Shown: one piece after another, positions 1 to 8,171 of the stretch
Layout: each line of letters opens with the position of its first letter
Numbering within the stretch: position 1 is the stretch's first letter
Assembly: GCA_024698045.1 (NCBI GenBank)
Contig: JAILRS010000024.1
Location: 1-61,116 of the forward strand
DNA: 61,116 bases
Reading direction: 5' to 3'
Source of the DNA: Selenomonadaceae bacterium
Lineage (GTDB): Bacteria > Bacillota > Negativicutes > Selenomonadales > Selenomonadaceae
Made by a program: the position numbers and the translations under genes
Notes under the pieces: generated by a model
Told to the model about the DNA's origin: nothing
What the model saw: the letters and a program-made list of their open reading frames with translations, nothing else
The model's database searches: none

Positions 1-2157
1 CAATTTCGCAGGATAACACAGCGAATCACTCGGAATCGTCGCCATACCTTTGTAAAAAATTTGCGCGGAAGATTTGCCGGACAACTCAACGCGATAACCC
101 AATTCGGTCAACAGCGTATGCCAAAACGGATAATCTTCATAAATATTGAGCGTGCGCGGAATGCCGATAGAGCCGCGTTTTGGATTCTCCAAAGGTTTGT
201 AATCAAAGACGCGGTGATATTTATAGGCGAAAGCATTCGGGACTTCTTCGTTAGTCTTCGGTTTACCGCCTACTCCTCGTTCGCATCTGTTACCCGTGAA
301 ATATTTTCCGCCGTCGGGAAATTTCTGCATGGTTATCAAACAGTTATTGCCGCATTTTCCGCAGCGATATGATTTCGTCACGACGTTAAAATTATCCAAT
401 TCGTCGGCCGACAACAATTTTGATTTGCCTGCGCAGTTTTCCAAGGCAAGAATCGCCGCGCCGTAGGCACCCATCAAGCCGGAAATATCGGGACGAATAA
501 CATCACGGTGTAAAATATTTTCTATCGAACGCAAGACAGCATCATTGTAGAAAGTACCGCCCTGCACGACAATATTTTCGCCCAAATCCTCAACGTTTTT
601 CAACTGCATAACTTTGAACAGAGCATTTTTGATGACGCTGAGCGCGATACCTGCAGATATATCGTTGACACTTGCTCCGTCCTTCTGCGCCTGTTTGACT
701 TTGGAATTCATAAAGACAGTGCAACGCGTCCCCAAATCAACGGGAGCATTTGAATTAAGAGCCTTCGCCGCAAAATCTCCGACAGTCATGTTGAGACCTT
801 GCGCAAAGTTTTGGATAAACGAGCCGCAACCTGCCGAACATGCTTCATTCAGCGTGATATTTCCGATTGTACCGTCTTTGACGAAGAAACACTTCATATC
901 CTGTCCGCCGATATCCAAAACGAAAGTGACATCGGGACAAAATTCCTGCGCGGCGGTAAGATGTGCGAAGGTCTCGACTTCGGAACCGTCGGCATGCAGT
1001 GCTGCCTTGACAATCGCTTCGCCGTAACCGGTAGTGTAGACTCCTGCGATTTCGGCGGACGACGGAATTTTACCGTACAAATCGCGAATTTGATTGACGA
1101 CGACTTTTAACGGTGTGCCTTCGTTTGAACCGTAATTTGTATATAAAATTTCTTTGTCTTGACCGATTGCGCAAATTTTGGTAGTGGTAGAGCCTGCATC
1201 AATGCCAATGAAAATTTTTCCGCCGTAACTTTTCAAATCGCCGCGCTTGACTTTAGCCTTATCATGTCGCGCTTTGAATTTATCATAATCCGCTTCGTCC
1301 TCAAACAAAACAAAATCGGCCTTACGCGTCTCGGTACGCGCTGCCTCTTCGGATTTTTTTATTGACTCTTCGAGTTCGTACATGGAAATTTCTTTACTCT
1401 CTTCGCTCATCGCCGCGCCCATCGATACAAAAAAATTTCCGTCTTGCGTGTCGACAACATCATCATCTTGCAAGCCCAATGTTTCGACAAAACGCTTTTT
1501 TAATTCGGGTAGGAAATGTAAAGGCCCCCCGAGGAAGGCAACTTTTCCGTTAATCGGACGACCTTGCGCCAAATTTCCGATTGTCTGATTGACTACCGCT
1601 TGAAAAATCGACAGAGCAATATCGGCTTTTTTCGCGCCGTCGTTCATCAAAGCTTGAATATCGGTTTTGGCGAAAACTCCGCAACGAGAAGCGATAGTAT
1701 AAATCTGTTTACCTTTCTCGGCAAGAGCATTAAGTCCGAGCGCGTCTGTGGACAGGAGTGAAGCCATGTGATCGATAAACGAACCTGTGCCGCCCGCACA
1801 TACTCCGTTCATTCTGACTTCGGGCGCGGTACCCAGATAAATTATTTTTGCATCTTCGCCGCCCAATTCGACTACCGTATCGGTTTGCGGAATAAATTCC
1901 TCTACAGCTTTTTGACAGGCTATAACTTCCTGTACGAACGGCAGAGAAATTTTTTTGGCGATACCCATACCGGCGGAACCTGCCACCGCTATTTTGAAAG
2001 TTTTTTCGCCGATTATATTTTTTAAAGACGTAAGAGAATTCGTAAGCGCGACACCTATTTCCGAGAAATGTCGCGCATAATTTTTAAAGACAAGCCGATT
2101 ATCGTCCATGACAACCAGTTTTATTGTTGTGGATCCGATATCTATTCCGACTTTCAT
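1..2157 (-). CDS. 2-hydroxyacyl-CoA dehydratase activase-like protein (BadF/BadG/BcrA/BcrD family), 3' end outside window
   Basis: The 719 visible codons start at ATG 2157, preceded by the SD GAGGTGA, and run off the left edge with no stop. Two ASKHA-type ATPase domains lie in tandem. The first starts MKVGIDIGSTTIKLV and has a Cys-containing NGVCAGGTGSF loop near residue 120. The second starts near residue 310 (IGIDAGSTTTK) and has EACSAGCGSF near residue 435. In this family such cysteines can hold a 4Fe-4S cluster between subunits. A further cysteine-rich stretch (RCGKCGNNC) begins the DUF2229-type region. Family members use ATP to deliver a low-potential electron to 2-hydroxyacyl-CoA dehydratases or related reductases. 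No dehydratase subunit gene is visible here, so the partner is unknown. Two-domain forms of this kind are normally about 1400 residues, so roughly half is seen. Confidence 0.9.
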   Translation of the reverse strand, partial: MKVGIDIGSTTIKLVVMDDNRLVFKNYARHFSEIGVALTNSLTSLKNIIGEKTFKIAVAGSAGMGIAKKISLPFVQEVIACQKAVEEFIPQTDTVVELGGEDAKIIYLGTAPEVRMNGVCAGGTGSFIDHMASLLSTDALGLNALAEKGKQIYTIASRCGVFAKTDIQALMNDGAKKADIALSIFQAVVNQTIGNLAQGRPINGKVAFLGGPLHFLPELKKRFVETLGLQDDDVVDTQDGNFFVSMGAAMSEESKEISMYELEESIKKSEEAARTETRKADFVLFEDEADYDKFKARHDKAKVKRGDLKSYGGKIFIGIDAGSTTTKICAIGQDKEILYTNYGSNEGTPLKVVVNQIRDLYGKIPSSAEIAGVYTTGYGEAIVKAALHADGSEVETFAHLTAAQEFCPDVTFVLDIGGQDMKCFFVKDGTIGNITLNEACSAGCGSFIQNFAQGLNMTVGDFAAKALNSNAPVDLGTRCTVFMNSKVKQAQKDGASVNDISAGIALSVIKNALFKVMQLKNVEDLGENIVVQGGTFYNDAVLRSIENILHRDVIRPDISGLMGAYGAAILALENCAGKSKLLSADELDNFNVVTKSYRCGKCGNNCLITMQKFPDGGKYFTGNRCERGVGGKPKTNEEVPNAFAYKYHRVFDYKPLENPKRGSIGIPRTLNIYEDYPFWHTLLTELGYRVELSGKSSAQIFYKGMATIPSDSLCYPAKL

Positions 2158-2248
2158 AAAAAAATCACCTCGCCGCATATGATTTTATAATTATGCGTGC
2201 AAGGTGTCAACGTCAAAAGCAACCGTGTCCGTCGTGACGGCGGCAACA

Positions 2249-2283
2249 AAAAATCCCCCGTGAAAATTTCGCAGGAGATTTTT
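2249..2283 (-). terminator. Rho-independent terminator after the aminotransferase gene
   Basis: Read on the minus strand, AATCTCC pairs with GGGGATT (one G-T wobble) around an AT-rich loop, followed by a run of six T. It lies just beyond the aminotransferase stop codon and before the SD of the activase gene. Confidence 0.6.
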
Positions 2284-2288
2284 TTATC

Positions 2289-3458
2289 TTAAGCCTTGTG
2301 GTTTTTCAAAAAATGTTCGATACGATTCAACGCCTCGGAAATTTTATCAACACTCGTGGCGTAGGAACAACGTACATGTCCCGCGCCGCTTTTGCCGAAT
2401 GCCGAACCCGGAACAAGCGCAACATGTTCCTCGACTATTAACTTTTCGGCGAACTGTTCGGAAGTCAAACCCGTCGAAGAAATATCTGGGAAAATGTAAA
2501 ACGCACCGCGCGGCTCGAAAGTTTTCAGCCCCAAAGTTTTCAATCCGTCGTGAATCAATCTGCGTCGTCTGTCGTAATCGGATACCATTTTCTTCATATA
2601 TTTTTCACCGCGTCTGAGTGCCTCGACTGCCGCAATCTGTGCCGTTATCGGTGCGCACAAAATCGTATATTGATGAATCTTAGTCATGGCGGCAATGAAA
2701 TCGGGATTGCCCAACGCGTAACCGATTCGCCAACCCGTCATTGCGTAAGCCTTGCTGAATCCGTTCAGAAGGATTGTGCGATCTTTCATCTTGGGCATGG
2801 CGGCAAAACATTCGTGTATCGTGCCGTAAGTCAAATCGCCGTAAATTTCATCCGATATGACAACCAAATCATGAGCCTCGGCAAATTCGGCAATTTTTAT
2901 TAAGTCATCGCGTTCCATAATCGCGCCCGTGGGATTGTTCGGATAACCAATTAAAATCGCTTTGGTTTTGGGTGTCACAAACGGCTCAAGCTCTTCGGGC
3001 GTGATACGGAATTCGTTTTCTATTTTAGCCGGCACACTTACGGGTATACCGTTCGCCAAAATCGTTCCTGCTTGATAAGAAACATAACAAGGTTCGGGGA
3101 TTAAAACTTCTTCGCCCGGATTGACTACGGCACGTAACGCCAAATCAAGAGCCTCACTGACACCGACTGTAACTAAAATTTCCGTGTTGACGTCGTAATG
3201 TAAATCGTATTGTTCGGCGTAGTGATTCGCGATTTCTTGACGTAATTCCAATGTGCCGCGATTGGCGGTGTAGCTTGTGTAACCGCGTTCAAGTCCGTAA
3301 ACACAACTTTCGCGAATCGGCCACGGCGTCACAAAATCGGGTTCGCCTACACCTAAAGAAATTACATCCTTCATCTGCGCAGCGATATCGAAAAATTTTC
3401 TGATACCGCTGGGCGCGACGGATTTAACGGAATCGGATAACTTGTCTTGCCAACTCAT
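2289..3458 (-). CDS. PLP-dependent aminotransferase, class I/II (aspartate aminotransferase fold)
   Basis: This 389-residue protein has the usual length for fold-type I aminotransferases. The conserved YPNNPTGA motif is near residue 170. SDEIYGDLTY contains the aspartate that contacts the PLP pyridine nitrogen. NGFSKAYAMTGWRIGY carries the Schiff-base lysine in the SKxxxMTGWRIG context typical of the aspartate/aromatic/alanine group. A C-terminal arginine region (GHVRCSYA) fits substrate carboxylate binding. The gene overlaps the upstream Lrp-type regulator by 4 nt (ATGA), so the two are translationally coupled. That pairing suggests amino-acid-responsive control. The substrate cannot be set from sequence; aspartate, alanine or an aromatic amino acid are all possible. 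Confidence 0.9.
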   Translation of the reverse strand: MSWQDKLSDSVKSVAPSGIRKFFDIAAQMKDVISLGVGEPDFVTPWPIRESCVYGLERGYTSYTANRGTLELRQEIANHYAEQYDLHYDVNTEILVTVGVSEALDLALRAVVNPGEEVLIPEPCYVSYQAGTILANGIPVSVPAKIENEFRITPEELEPFVTPKTKAILIGYPNNPTGAIMERDDLIKIAEFAEAHDLVVISDEIYGDLTYGTIHECFAAMPKMKDRTILLNGFSKAYAMTGWRIGYALGNPDFIAAMTKIHQYTILCAPITAQIAAVEALRRGEKYMKKMVSDYDRRRRLIHDGLKTLGLKTFEPRGAFYIFPDISSTGLTSEQFAEKLIVEEHVALVPGSAFGKSGAGHVRCSYATSVDKISEALNRIEHFLKNHKA

Positions 3459-3934
3459 GGAGTAACCACCAGCCTACGATCTTTTTCGTTATCTTCGATA
3501 ATAATGCCGTCTTTTTTGTATGCCTTGAGCATGAAGTGACTGCGCGTCTGCGTGATGCCCTCAATCGGTGCCAAACGTTTTGCGACAAAGTTTGCGATAT
3601 CTTTGAGCGATTTGCCTTCGATTATTACCAGCAAATCAAAATTGCCGCTCATCAAATAAACCGTACGCACTTCATCAAATCTGAATATCCTTTCGGCAAT
3701 CGCATCGAATCCTACTTCGCGTTGCGGCGTCAAATTGATTTCGATAACCGCCGTGACAACATCTTCGCCGAATTTTTCCCAGTTAATCAATGCTCCGTAC
3801 GAAAGAATTATTTTTTCTCTCTCGAGTGTAGCGATATCCTTTTCGATTTCGTATTCGGATTTCTGTAGCATGGACGCCAATTCACTTGTAGTCAAGCGCG
3901 AATTATGCTCCAACAATTCCAAAATCTCTTTCAT
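3455..3934 (-). CDS. Lrp/AsnC-family transcriptional regulator
   Basis: This is a 159-residue protein of the leucine-responsive regulator family. An N-terminal winged HTH (residues about 1-50, LTTSELASMLQKSEYEIEK) is followed by a RAM/ASNC ligand-binding domain with the typical VRTVYLMSGNFDLLV core. ATG 3934 is chosen because an AAGGGGTG SD sits 6 nt upstream. An in-frame GTG nine bases earlier lies inside that SD and is unlikely to be used. The stop overlaps the aminotransferase start. The protein probably senses an amino acid and controls this two-gene operon, and possibly others; the effector is not readable from sequence. Confidence 0.9.
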   Translation of the reverse strand: MKEILELLEHNSRLTTSELASMLQKSEYEIEKDIATLEREKIILSYGALINWEKFGEDVVTAVIEINLTPQREVGFDAIAERIFRFDEVRTVYLMSGNFDLLVIIEGKSLKDIANFVAKRLAPIEGITQTRSHFMLKAYKKDGIIIEDNEKDRRLVVTP

Positions 3935-3985
3935 CAAAATCACCCCTTGGATTTACAATGTTACTTCAATCGCGGTGAAAATTCT

Positions 3986-5020
3986 CTAAGCGTCAATCAT
4001 AACGGAGTAAAAATCTTCCGCGTCATTGGTTGCCGCAAAAGTTTTTATCGCATTCATGCCGCCGCGCCCGTGATTAATTTTGTCGCCCAAAGCCGATATT
4101 ATCTCCAAAACATCCTCGATATTCAAGCGGTTACGAGATATAGCGGTAAGCACCGCCGCAAATTCAAAAAGTTTGTACGCCGTGACGAATACGCGGCAAT
4201 TAAATTTTTCATCGCCGTCAAATGCGTAAGGATACAGTCGCATCATAAATTCGTTCACAAGATAATTTTCCGAGACCACAGAATAATTTTCCCGAAACTC
4301 CGATAAAATATCCGCGCGAATTTCCGAATACATTTCAATCAGCCGCGACTTTTTGTCCTCGGAAAATTCCGCCCCGTACGTTTCGGCGAAGATATCAATC
4401 ATTGTCGTCGCGTGTCTTTCGGGATTGAAGACGATTGCCGCGGATTTTTTTACGCCGAAGTATTCGCACAAACATTTCAATCGTTCGTCAATGTCAAAGT
4501 CTCGTCGCTGTAAAATTTCAATCGCCTTGCGTTGTGTCTCAAAAAATTCGTCGATGCTTACCGTTAATTTTTCCGTGTAGTCAAAAATCATTCGTACGCC
4601 CAATTCGGTTGCCGTCTCCAATTTTATCGGCTCTTTGCGCAAAAGGATTTTAATCGCCGCAATGGGACACGTCAACGTCATTGCCTGAAAAAATTTTTCG
4701 TCGCTCAGTTTGTAAGTCACGCGCGGATAACTTTGACAAATTGCCGGTAAAAATTCCTCACCGTATTTGAGTTGCAGACGGCACAAAAGATTTTCGTCGA
4801 GGAAGGGACACGCGCCCGATTCGTTCATCTTGAAAGTATGTCCGTTATCAAAATCCGTTACGTTACAGAAAAATTCTTCGCAATCTTCGGGCGGTAACTG
4901 CGCAAATTTTTTCTCCGTATCCTCATCAAGTTTTACCTGCCAGAAGTTACAGCAACGCGAGCCGCATAATTGCCCGTCACATTTGAATTCCCCGACGTAA
5001 TCGGGACGGTAAATTTTCAT
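3986..5020 (-). CDS. fliB: Flagellin lysine-N-methylase-like protein (FliB family)
   Basis: This 344-residue protein opens MKIYRPDYVGEFKCDGQ and has the cysteine signature C-x4-C-x3-CC (CDGQLCGSRCC) shared by the FliB/YkgJ cysteine-cluster families. Further cysteines occur in GACPFLDENLLCRLQ and ICQSYPR. FliB methylates surface lysines of flagellin in Salmonella, and the cysteines are thought to hold a metal centre. ATG 5020 is preferred because it makes a 4-nt ATGA overlap with the upstream flavoprotein stop; a longer start at 5044 lacks an SD. No flagellar structural gene is nearby, though two chemoreceptor genes at the far end of the window support motility. Confidence 0.75.
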   Translation of the reverse strand: MKIYRPDYVGEFKCDGQLCGSRCCNFWQVKLDEDTEKKFAQLPPEDCEEFFCNVTDFDNGHTFKMNESGACPFLDENLLCRLQLKYGEEFLPAICQSYPRVTYKLSDEKFFQAMTLTCPIAAIKILLRKEPIKLETATELGVRMIFDYTEKLTVSIDEFFETQRKAIEILQRRDFDIDERLKCLCEYFGVKKSAAIVFNPERHATTMIDIFAETYGAEFSEDKKSRLIEMYSEIRADILSEFRENYSVVSENYLVNEFMMRLYPYAFDGDEKFNCRVFVTAYKLFEFAAVLTAISRNRLNIEDVLEIISALGDKINHGRGGMNAIKTFAATNDAEDFYSVMIDA

Positions 5021-5637
5021 CTGATAAAATGTGTAGGCATCCACGGTTCATATTCGGGCAATCCGATTTTCGATTTACCCAAAGAAATTGATTGCATAAG
5101 GAAGAGCATATTTTTTGCCAAAGTACGCATTGTCTGCATGCCCTCGTCATCCTGTACGACTTCGCCGGGATGTAAACCGTAAACCATATTCCAATATTGA
5201 CTCGGTGCAATCACAATGTTATTCATGGCGAAATATTTGTTGAGGACGTCGAAAGCGGCACTTGCTCCGCCGCGACGACATACTACGACACCGGCACCGA
5301 CCTTCATTGATTTATTGACGCCTTGCGTGCTGTGGAACAATCTGTCTAAAAATGCAAGGAGTGTACCGTTTGGCGAACCGTAATAGACCGGCGAAGCGAC
5401 TACAATTCCATCCGATTCCAAAAACAAAGGAGCAATATCGTTAACGGAATCATTGATAACGCATTTGCCGAGTTCAAAACATTTCATGCAACTGATACAG
5501 CCGCGGACGATTTTGTTACCGACTTGTACTAAATGTGTTTCGACACTTGCCGCCTCAAAAATACTAATCATCTCGTCCAATGCAATTCTTGTGTTACCGT
5601 TTTCATGCGGAGATCCGTTAATCAGTAATACTTTCAT
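5017..5637 (-). CDS. Iron-sulfur flavoprotein (flavodoxin-fold NADPH-dependent FMN reductase family)
   Basis: The protein has 206 residues. The N-terminus MKVLLINGSPHENGNT is the FMN phosphate-binding loop of the NADPH-dependent FMN reductase family. A compact C-x2-C-x2-C-x5-C motif (CISCMKCFELGKC) near residue 48 matches the 4Fe-4S site of Methanosarcina-type iron-sulfur flavoproteins. SPVYYGSPNG and RRGGAS are further flavin-contact loops. The start at 5637 has the SD AAAGGAGTG; an upstream ATG at 5655 overlaps that SD and is discounted. It probably acts as a cytoplasmic electron carrier or in oxidant detoxification. The ATGA overlap with the fliB-like gene suggests it may supply electrons to, or maintain, that enzyme. 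This link is inference. Confidence 0.85.
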   Translation of the reverse strand: MKVLLINGSPHENGNTRIALDEMISIFEAASVETHLVQVGNKIVRGCISCMKCFELGKCVINDSVNDIAPLFLESDGIVVASPVYYGSPNGTLLAFLDRLFHSTQGVNKSMKVGAGVVVCRRGGASAAFDVLNKYFAMNNIVIAPSQYWNMVYGLHPGEVVQDDEGMQTMRTLAKNMLFLMQSISLGKSKIGLPEYEPWMPTHFIR

Positions 5638-5739
5638 GTTAAACACTCCTTTCATACGCTGAGGGTTTATTTGACGCCGAGGAAAAAATTCCTGTTACAA
5701 AAGTCACGGTTACGATTGCGGCAACGGCGAAAATTTTTG

Positions 5740-7734
5740 TTAAGTCCGTTTGAACATTTTAGCCAAATCGCTCGAGGAAAATTTTACAATGGTAGGTCTG
5801 CCGTGCGGACAAGTATGGGGATGCGGTGTCTGCGATAAATCTTTCAACAGGATTTGCATTTGCCGCGTGTTGAGTTCTTGCCCTGCCTTTATCGCCGCCT
5901 TACATGCAGTCGTCGCCAAAACTGCGTGACGAATTTTTTTCGCGATATCTTCGGGTTCGTTTACTCCCGTGAAAATTTCCGTAAGTATGCCGCGCAATAA
6001 ACTTTCTTCATCCGCGCCCGAGGCATCCAAAGGTACTTCGGTCAATCTGAATTCGTTTACGCCGCTGGGCTCCAATGTAAATCCCAATGCCGAAAAGACT
6101 TCGAGATTTTTTTCGATTAACTCACTTTCCTTAGCGTCGAATTTCATTATGCGATGAATCAAAAGACCTTGCGCCGGAATACGTTCGGCGTAACCGCTGA
6201 GTCTGTCGAATAAAATTCTTTCATGCGCGGCGTGTTGGTCGATGATATACAAATCATTACCGCTCTGCGCAACGATATAGCAATTAGCAACTTGACCGAT
6301 TGGCTCAAATTCCAACACGGGATTTTTTGCGGACGGCTTGTCTTTCACGGGCGGAACATTATCGACGGATTTTTTATCGGCGACAGGATTTTTATCGGCG
6401 GTAGATTTTTTATCGGTTGCAGATTTTTTATCGGCGGTAGATTTTTTATCGACGGTAGGATTTTTATCAACGGGCGAAGATTTTTCGACGGGCGGCGGAA
6501 TATTAATCATGGGCGGCTCTTCGTCTTTAATAGTCATTTCAATCTGCGCAGATTCTTTTTTTGATTCGGCGACGGTTTTTATCGCCTGCTCCAAGTCAAA
6601 ATTATCGCGCGGATTATTTTTGATTTCGGGAACTTTTTCGACGGGCGGAGGCTCTTTGTCAAAATCATCGCTCAAAGTTATTTGTTCAAAGTGAACGGAA
6701 TCGGGAGCGGCTGCCACTTTCGTCAAATCATGTCCGTCGTTGAGGTTATTCCCCTCCACGGCATCACGGACGGTATGATAAACCGCCTTGAAAATTTTTC
6801 CTTCGTCCTCGAATTTAATTTCGGTCTTTTGGGGATGAACATTGACATCAATAGAATTTTGCGGCACGGTCATTATCATTACCGCCAGCGGAAAACCTGT
6901 CTTAGGTATCAGCGATTTATATGCCTCGTCGACCGCTTTGGAGATTGTACGATTTTCAACTATGCGCCCGTTTATTACGAAAGTTTGCCACGAACGATAA
7001 CTCTTCAAGATATTTGGTTTTGTGACGTAGCCGGTGATTTTTAATTCGGGGCTGTCGTCTTTCAGAGTAAGGAGAGAGTCACTTAGTTCGGTGCCGTAAA
7101 TTGCGGCGATTGTGTCGATTAATTTACCGTTACCGGGCGTGACCAATGCCATGCGATTGCCGTTGATGAATCGGAATGCAATATCGGGGCGACTTATCGC
7201 CAACTTGACTATGTATTCATGAATTTTATTTGCTTCGGTCGGTGTTGCCTTCAGAAATTTTAACCGCGCAGGAGTATTGAAAAACAAATCGGATACAATT
7301 ACGGTCGTACCTGTTTGGCAACCTATTTCGTGTGTGTCGGTAATTTTTCCGCCCTCGATTTTTATCAGCGTACCTAATTCGTAATCTGCGCGACGTGTTT
7401 GAATTGTGAATTTGGAAACGGCGGCGATAGTGGGTAAAGCCTCGCCGCGGAATCCGAGAGTAGAAATTCGTTGCAAGTCGTCGGCGGTGGAAAGTTTACT
7501 TGTGGCGTGGCGCAGGACTGCTAACAGTGCATCGGCGCGATTCATTCCGATTCCGTTATCGGTTACGCGAATCATAGCCTTGCCGCCGTTTTGTATTTCT
7601 ATTTCGATTCGAGTAGCCTTGGCGTCAATTGCGTTTTCGATTAATTCCTTCACGCAAGAGGCAGGGCGTTCTACTACTTCACCTGCCGCGATTTTGTTTA
7701 TCGTACTTTTGTCGAGTAGTTTTACATTGTTCAT
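5740..7734 (-). CDS. mutL: DNA mismatch repair protein MutL
   Basis: This 664-residue protein has the N-terminal GHKL ATPase with IAAGEVVERPASCVKELIENA, the DNGIGM motif and STLGFRGEALPTIAAV. The C-terminal dimerisation/endonuclease domain has DQHAAHERILFD, ACKAAIKAGQ and CPHGRPT. Canonical nuclease MutL has DQHAx2Ex4E; here the last residue is D, a conservative change. Between the domains (residues about 405-445) is a tandem six-residue repeat built on the unit xxxxDK, encoded by an 18-bp minisatellite. The SD GAGGTGAACAA precedes ATG 7734. mutS lies upstream on the same strand, separated by a repeat element, so the two may be transcribed apart. Confidence 0.97.
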   Translation of the reverse strand: MNNVKLLDKSTINKIAAGEVVERPASCVKELIENAIDAKATRIEIEIQNGGKAMIRVTDNGIGMNRADALLAVLRHATSKLSTADDLQRISTLGFRGEALPTIAAVSKFTIQTRRADYELGTLIKIEGGKITDTHEIGCQTGTTVIVSDLFFNTPARLKFLKATPTEANKIHEYIVKLAISRPDIAFRFINGNRMALVTPGNGKLIDTIAAIYGTELSDSLLTLKDDSPELKITGYVTKPNILKSYRSWQTFVINGRIVENRTISKAVDEAYKSLIPKTGFPLAVMIMTVPQNSIDVNVHPQKTEIKFEDEGKIFKAVYHTVRDAVEGNNLNDGHDLTKVAAAPDSVHFEQITLSDDFDKEPPPVEKVPEIKNNPRDNFDLEQAIKTVAESKKESAQIEMTIKDEEPPMINIPPPVEKSSPVDKNPTVDKKSTADKKSATDKKSTADKNPVADKKSVDNVPPVKDKPSAKNPVLEFEPIGQVANCYIVAQSGNDLYIIDQHAAHERILFDRLSGYAERIPAQGLLIHRIMKFDAKESELIEKNLEVFSALGFTLEPSGVNEFRLTEVPLDASGADEESLLRGILTEIFTGVNEPEDIAKKIRHAVLATTACKAAIKAGQELNTRQMQILLKDLSQTPHPHTCPHGRPTIVKFSSSDLAKMFKRT

Positions 7735-7785
7735 TTGTTCACCTCAATTTATTCCGGTTATAGGTTGAAAACAACCGCGACAGTG

Positions 7786-8171
7786 ATACTTTCGTTGGGT
7801 TAACAAAAGTATTCAAAGTCAACTTAAGTATCGTTACAAGCGCGGTCATTAACTTTGGTTGTCGGAAACTTTGACGCGATTTCTGGATGCAACGTCACGT
7901 TGCCCTCGCAGGGGCGTTAGTAATCGTAGACGTAATGTGTAGATAACACATATCGGATGTGCCGCATACAAAACATCCATGTTTTGAGCGTGCGGCGACC
8001 GCCCGTCCATGGGCGGCCTCTTCCATAAGCAACACCCCAAGTCAATGTTATTTCAACCGCAGTCATTTGATTAGGTCGTCGAAAACTTCGGCTCGATTTC
8101 TGGATGCAACGTCACGTTGCCAACACCCCAAGTCAATTTTGTTTCAACTGCAGTTATTAATTTTGGTTGTC
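7786..8171. repeat. Dispersed palindromic repeat region A (between mutL and mutS)
   Basis: This 386-bp noncoding stretch is built of modules also found at 11286-11691 and 41288-41806. The 15-bp inverted repeat GCAACGTCACGTTGC occurs at 7889-7903 and 8106-8120. CCGCCCGTCCATGGGCGG lies near 8000. A block with ACTTTCG, a spacer and CAAAAGTATTCAAAGTCAACTT opens the element at about 7788, and the phrase CGCGGTCATT...CTTTGGTTGTCG near 7850 is repeated in degenerate form at the right end, abutting the mutS stop. There is no transposase and no ORF with an SD. Confidence 0.8.

Noticed and set aside
61..2025. Series of plus-strand open frames opposite the activase gene
   Set aside because: They are antisense to a long, clearly conserved minus-strand coding region, lack SD sequences and show no recognisable motifs.
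6223..6694. Plus-strand open frames over the MutL linker, rich in Phe/Gly/Ile
   Set aside because: They are the reverse reading of the 18-bp minisatellite in mutL; repetitive composition explains their length.
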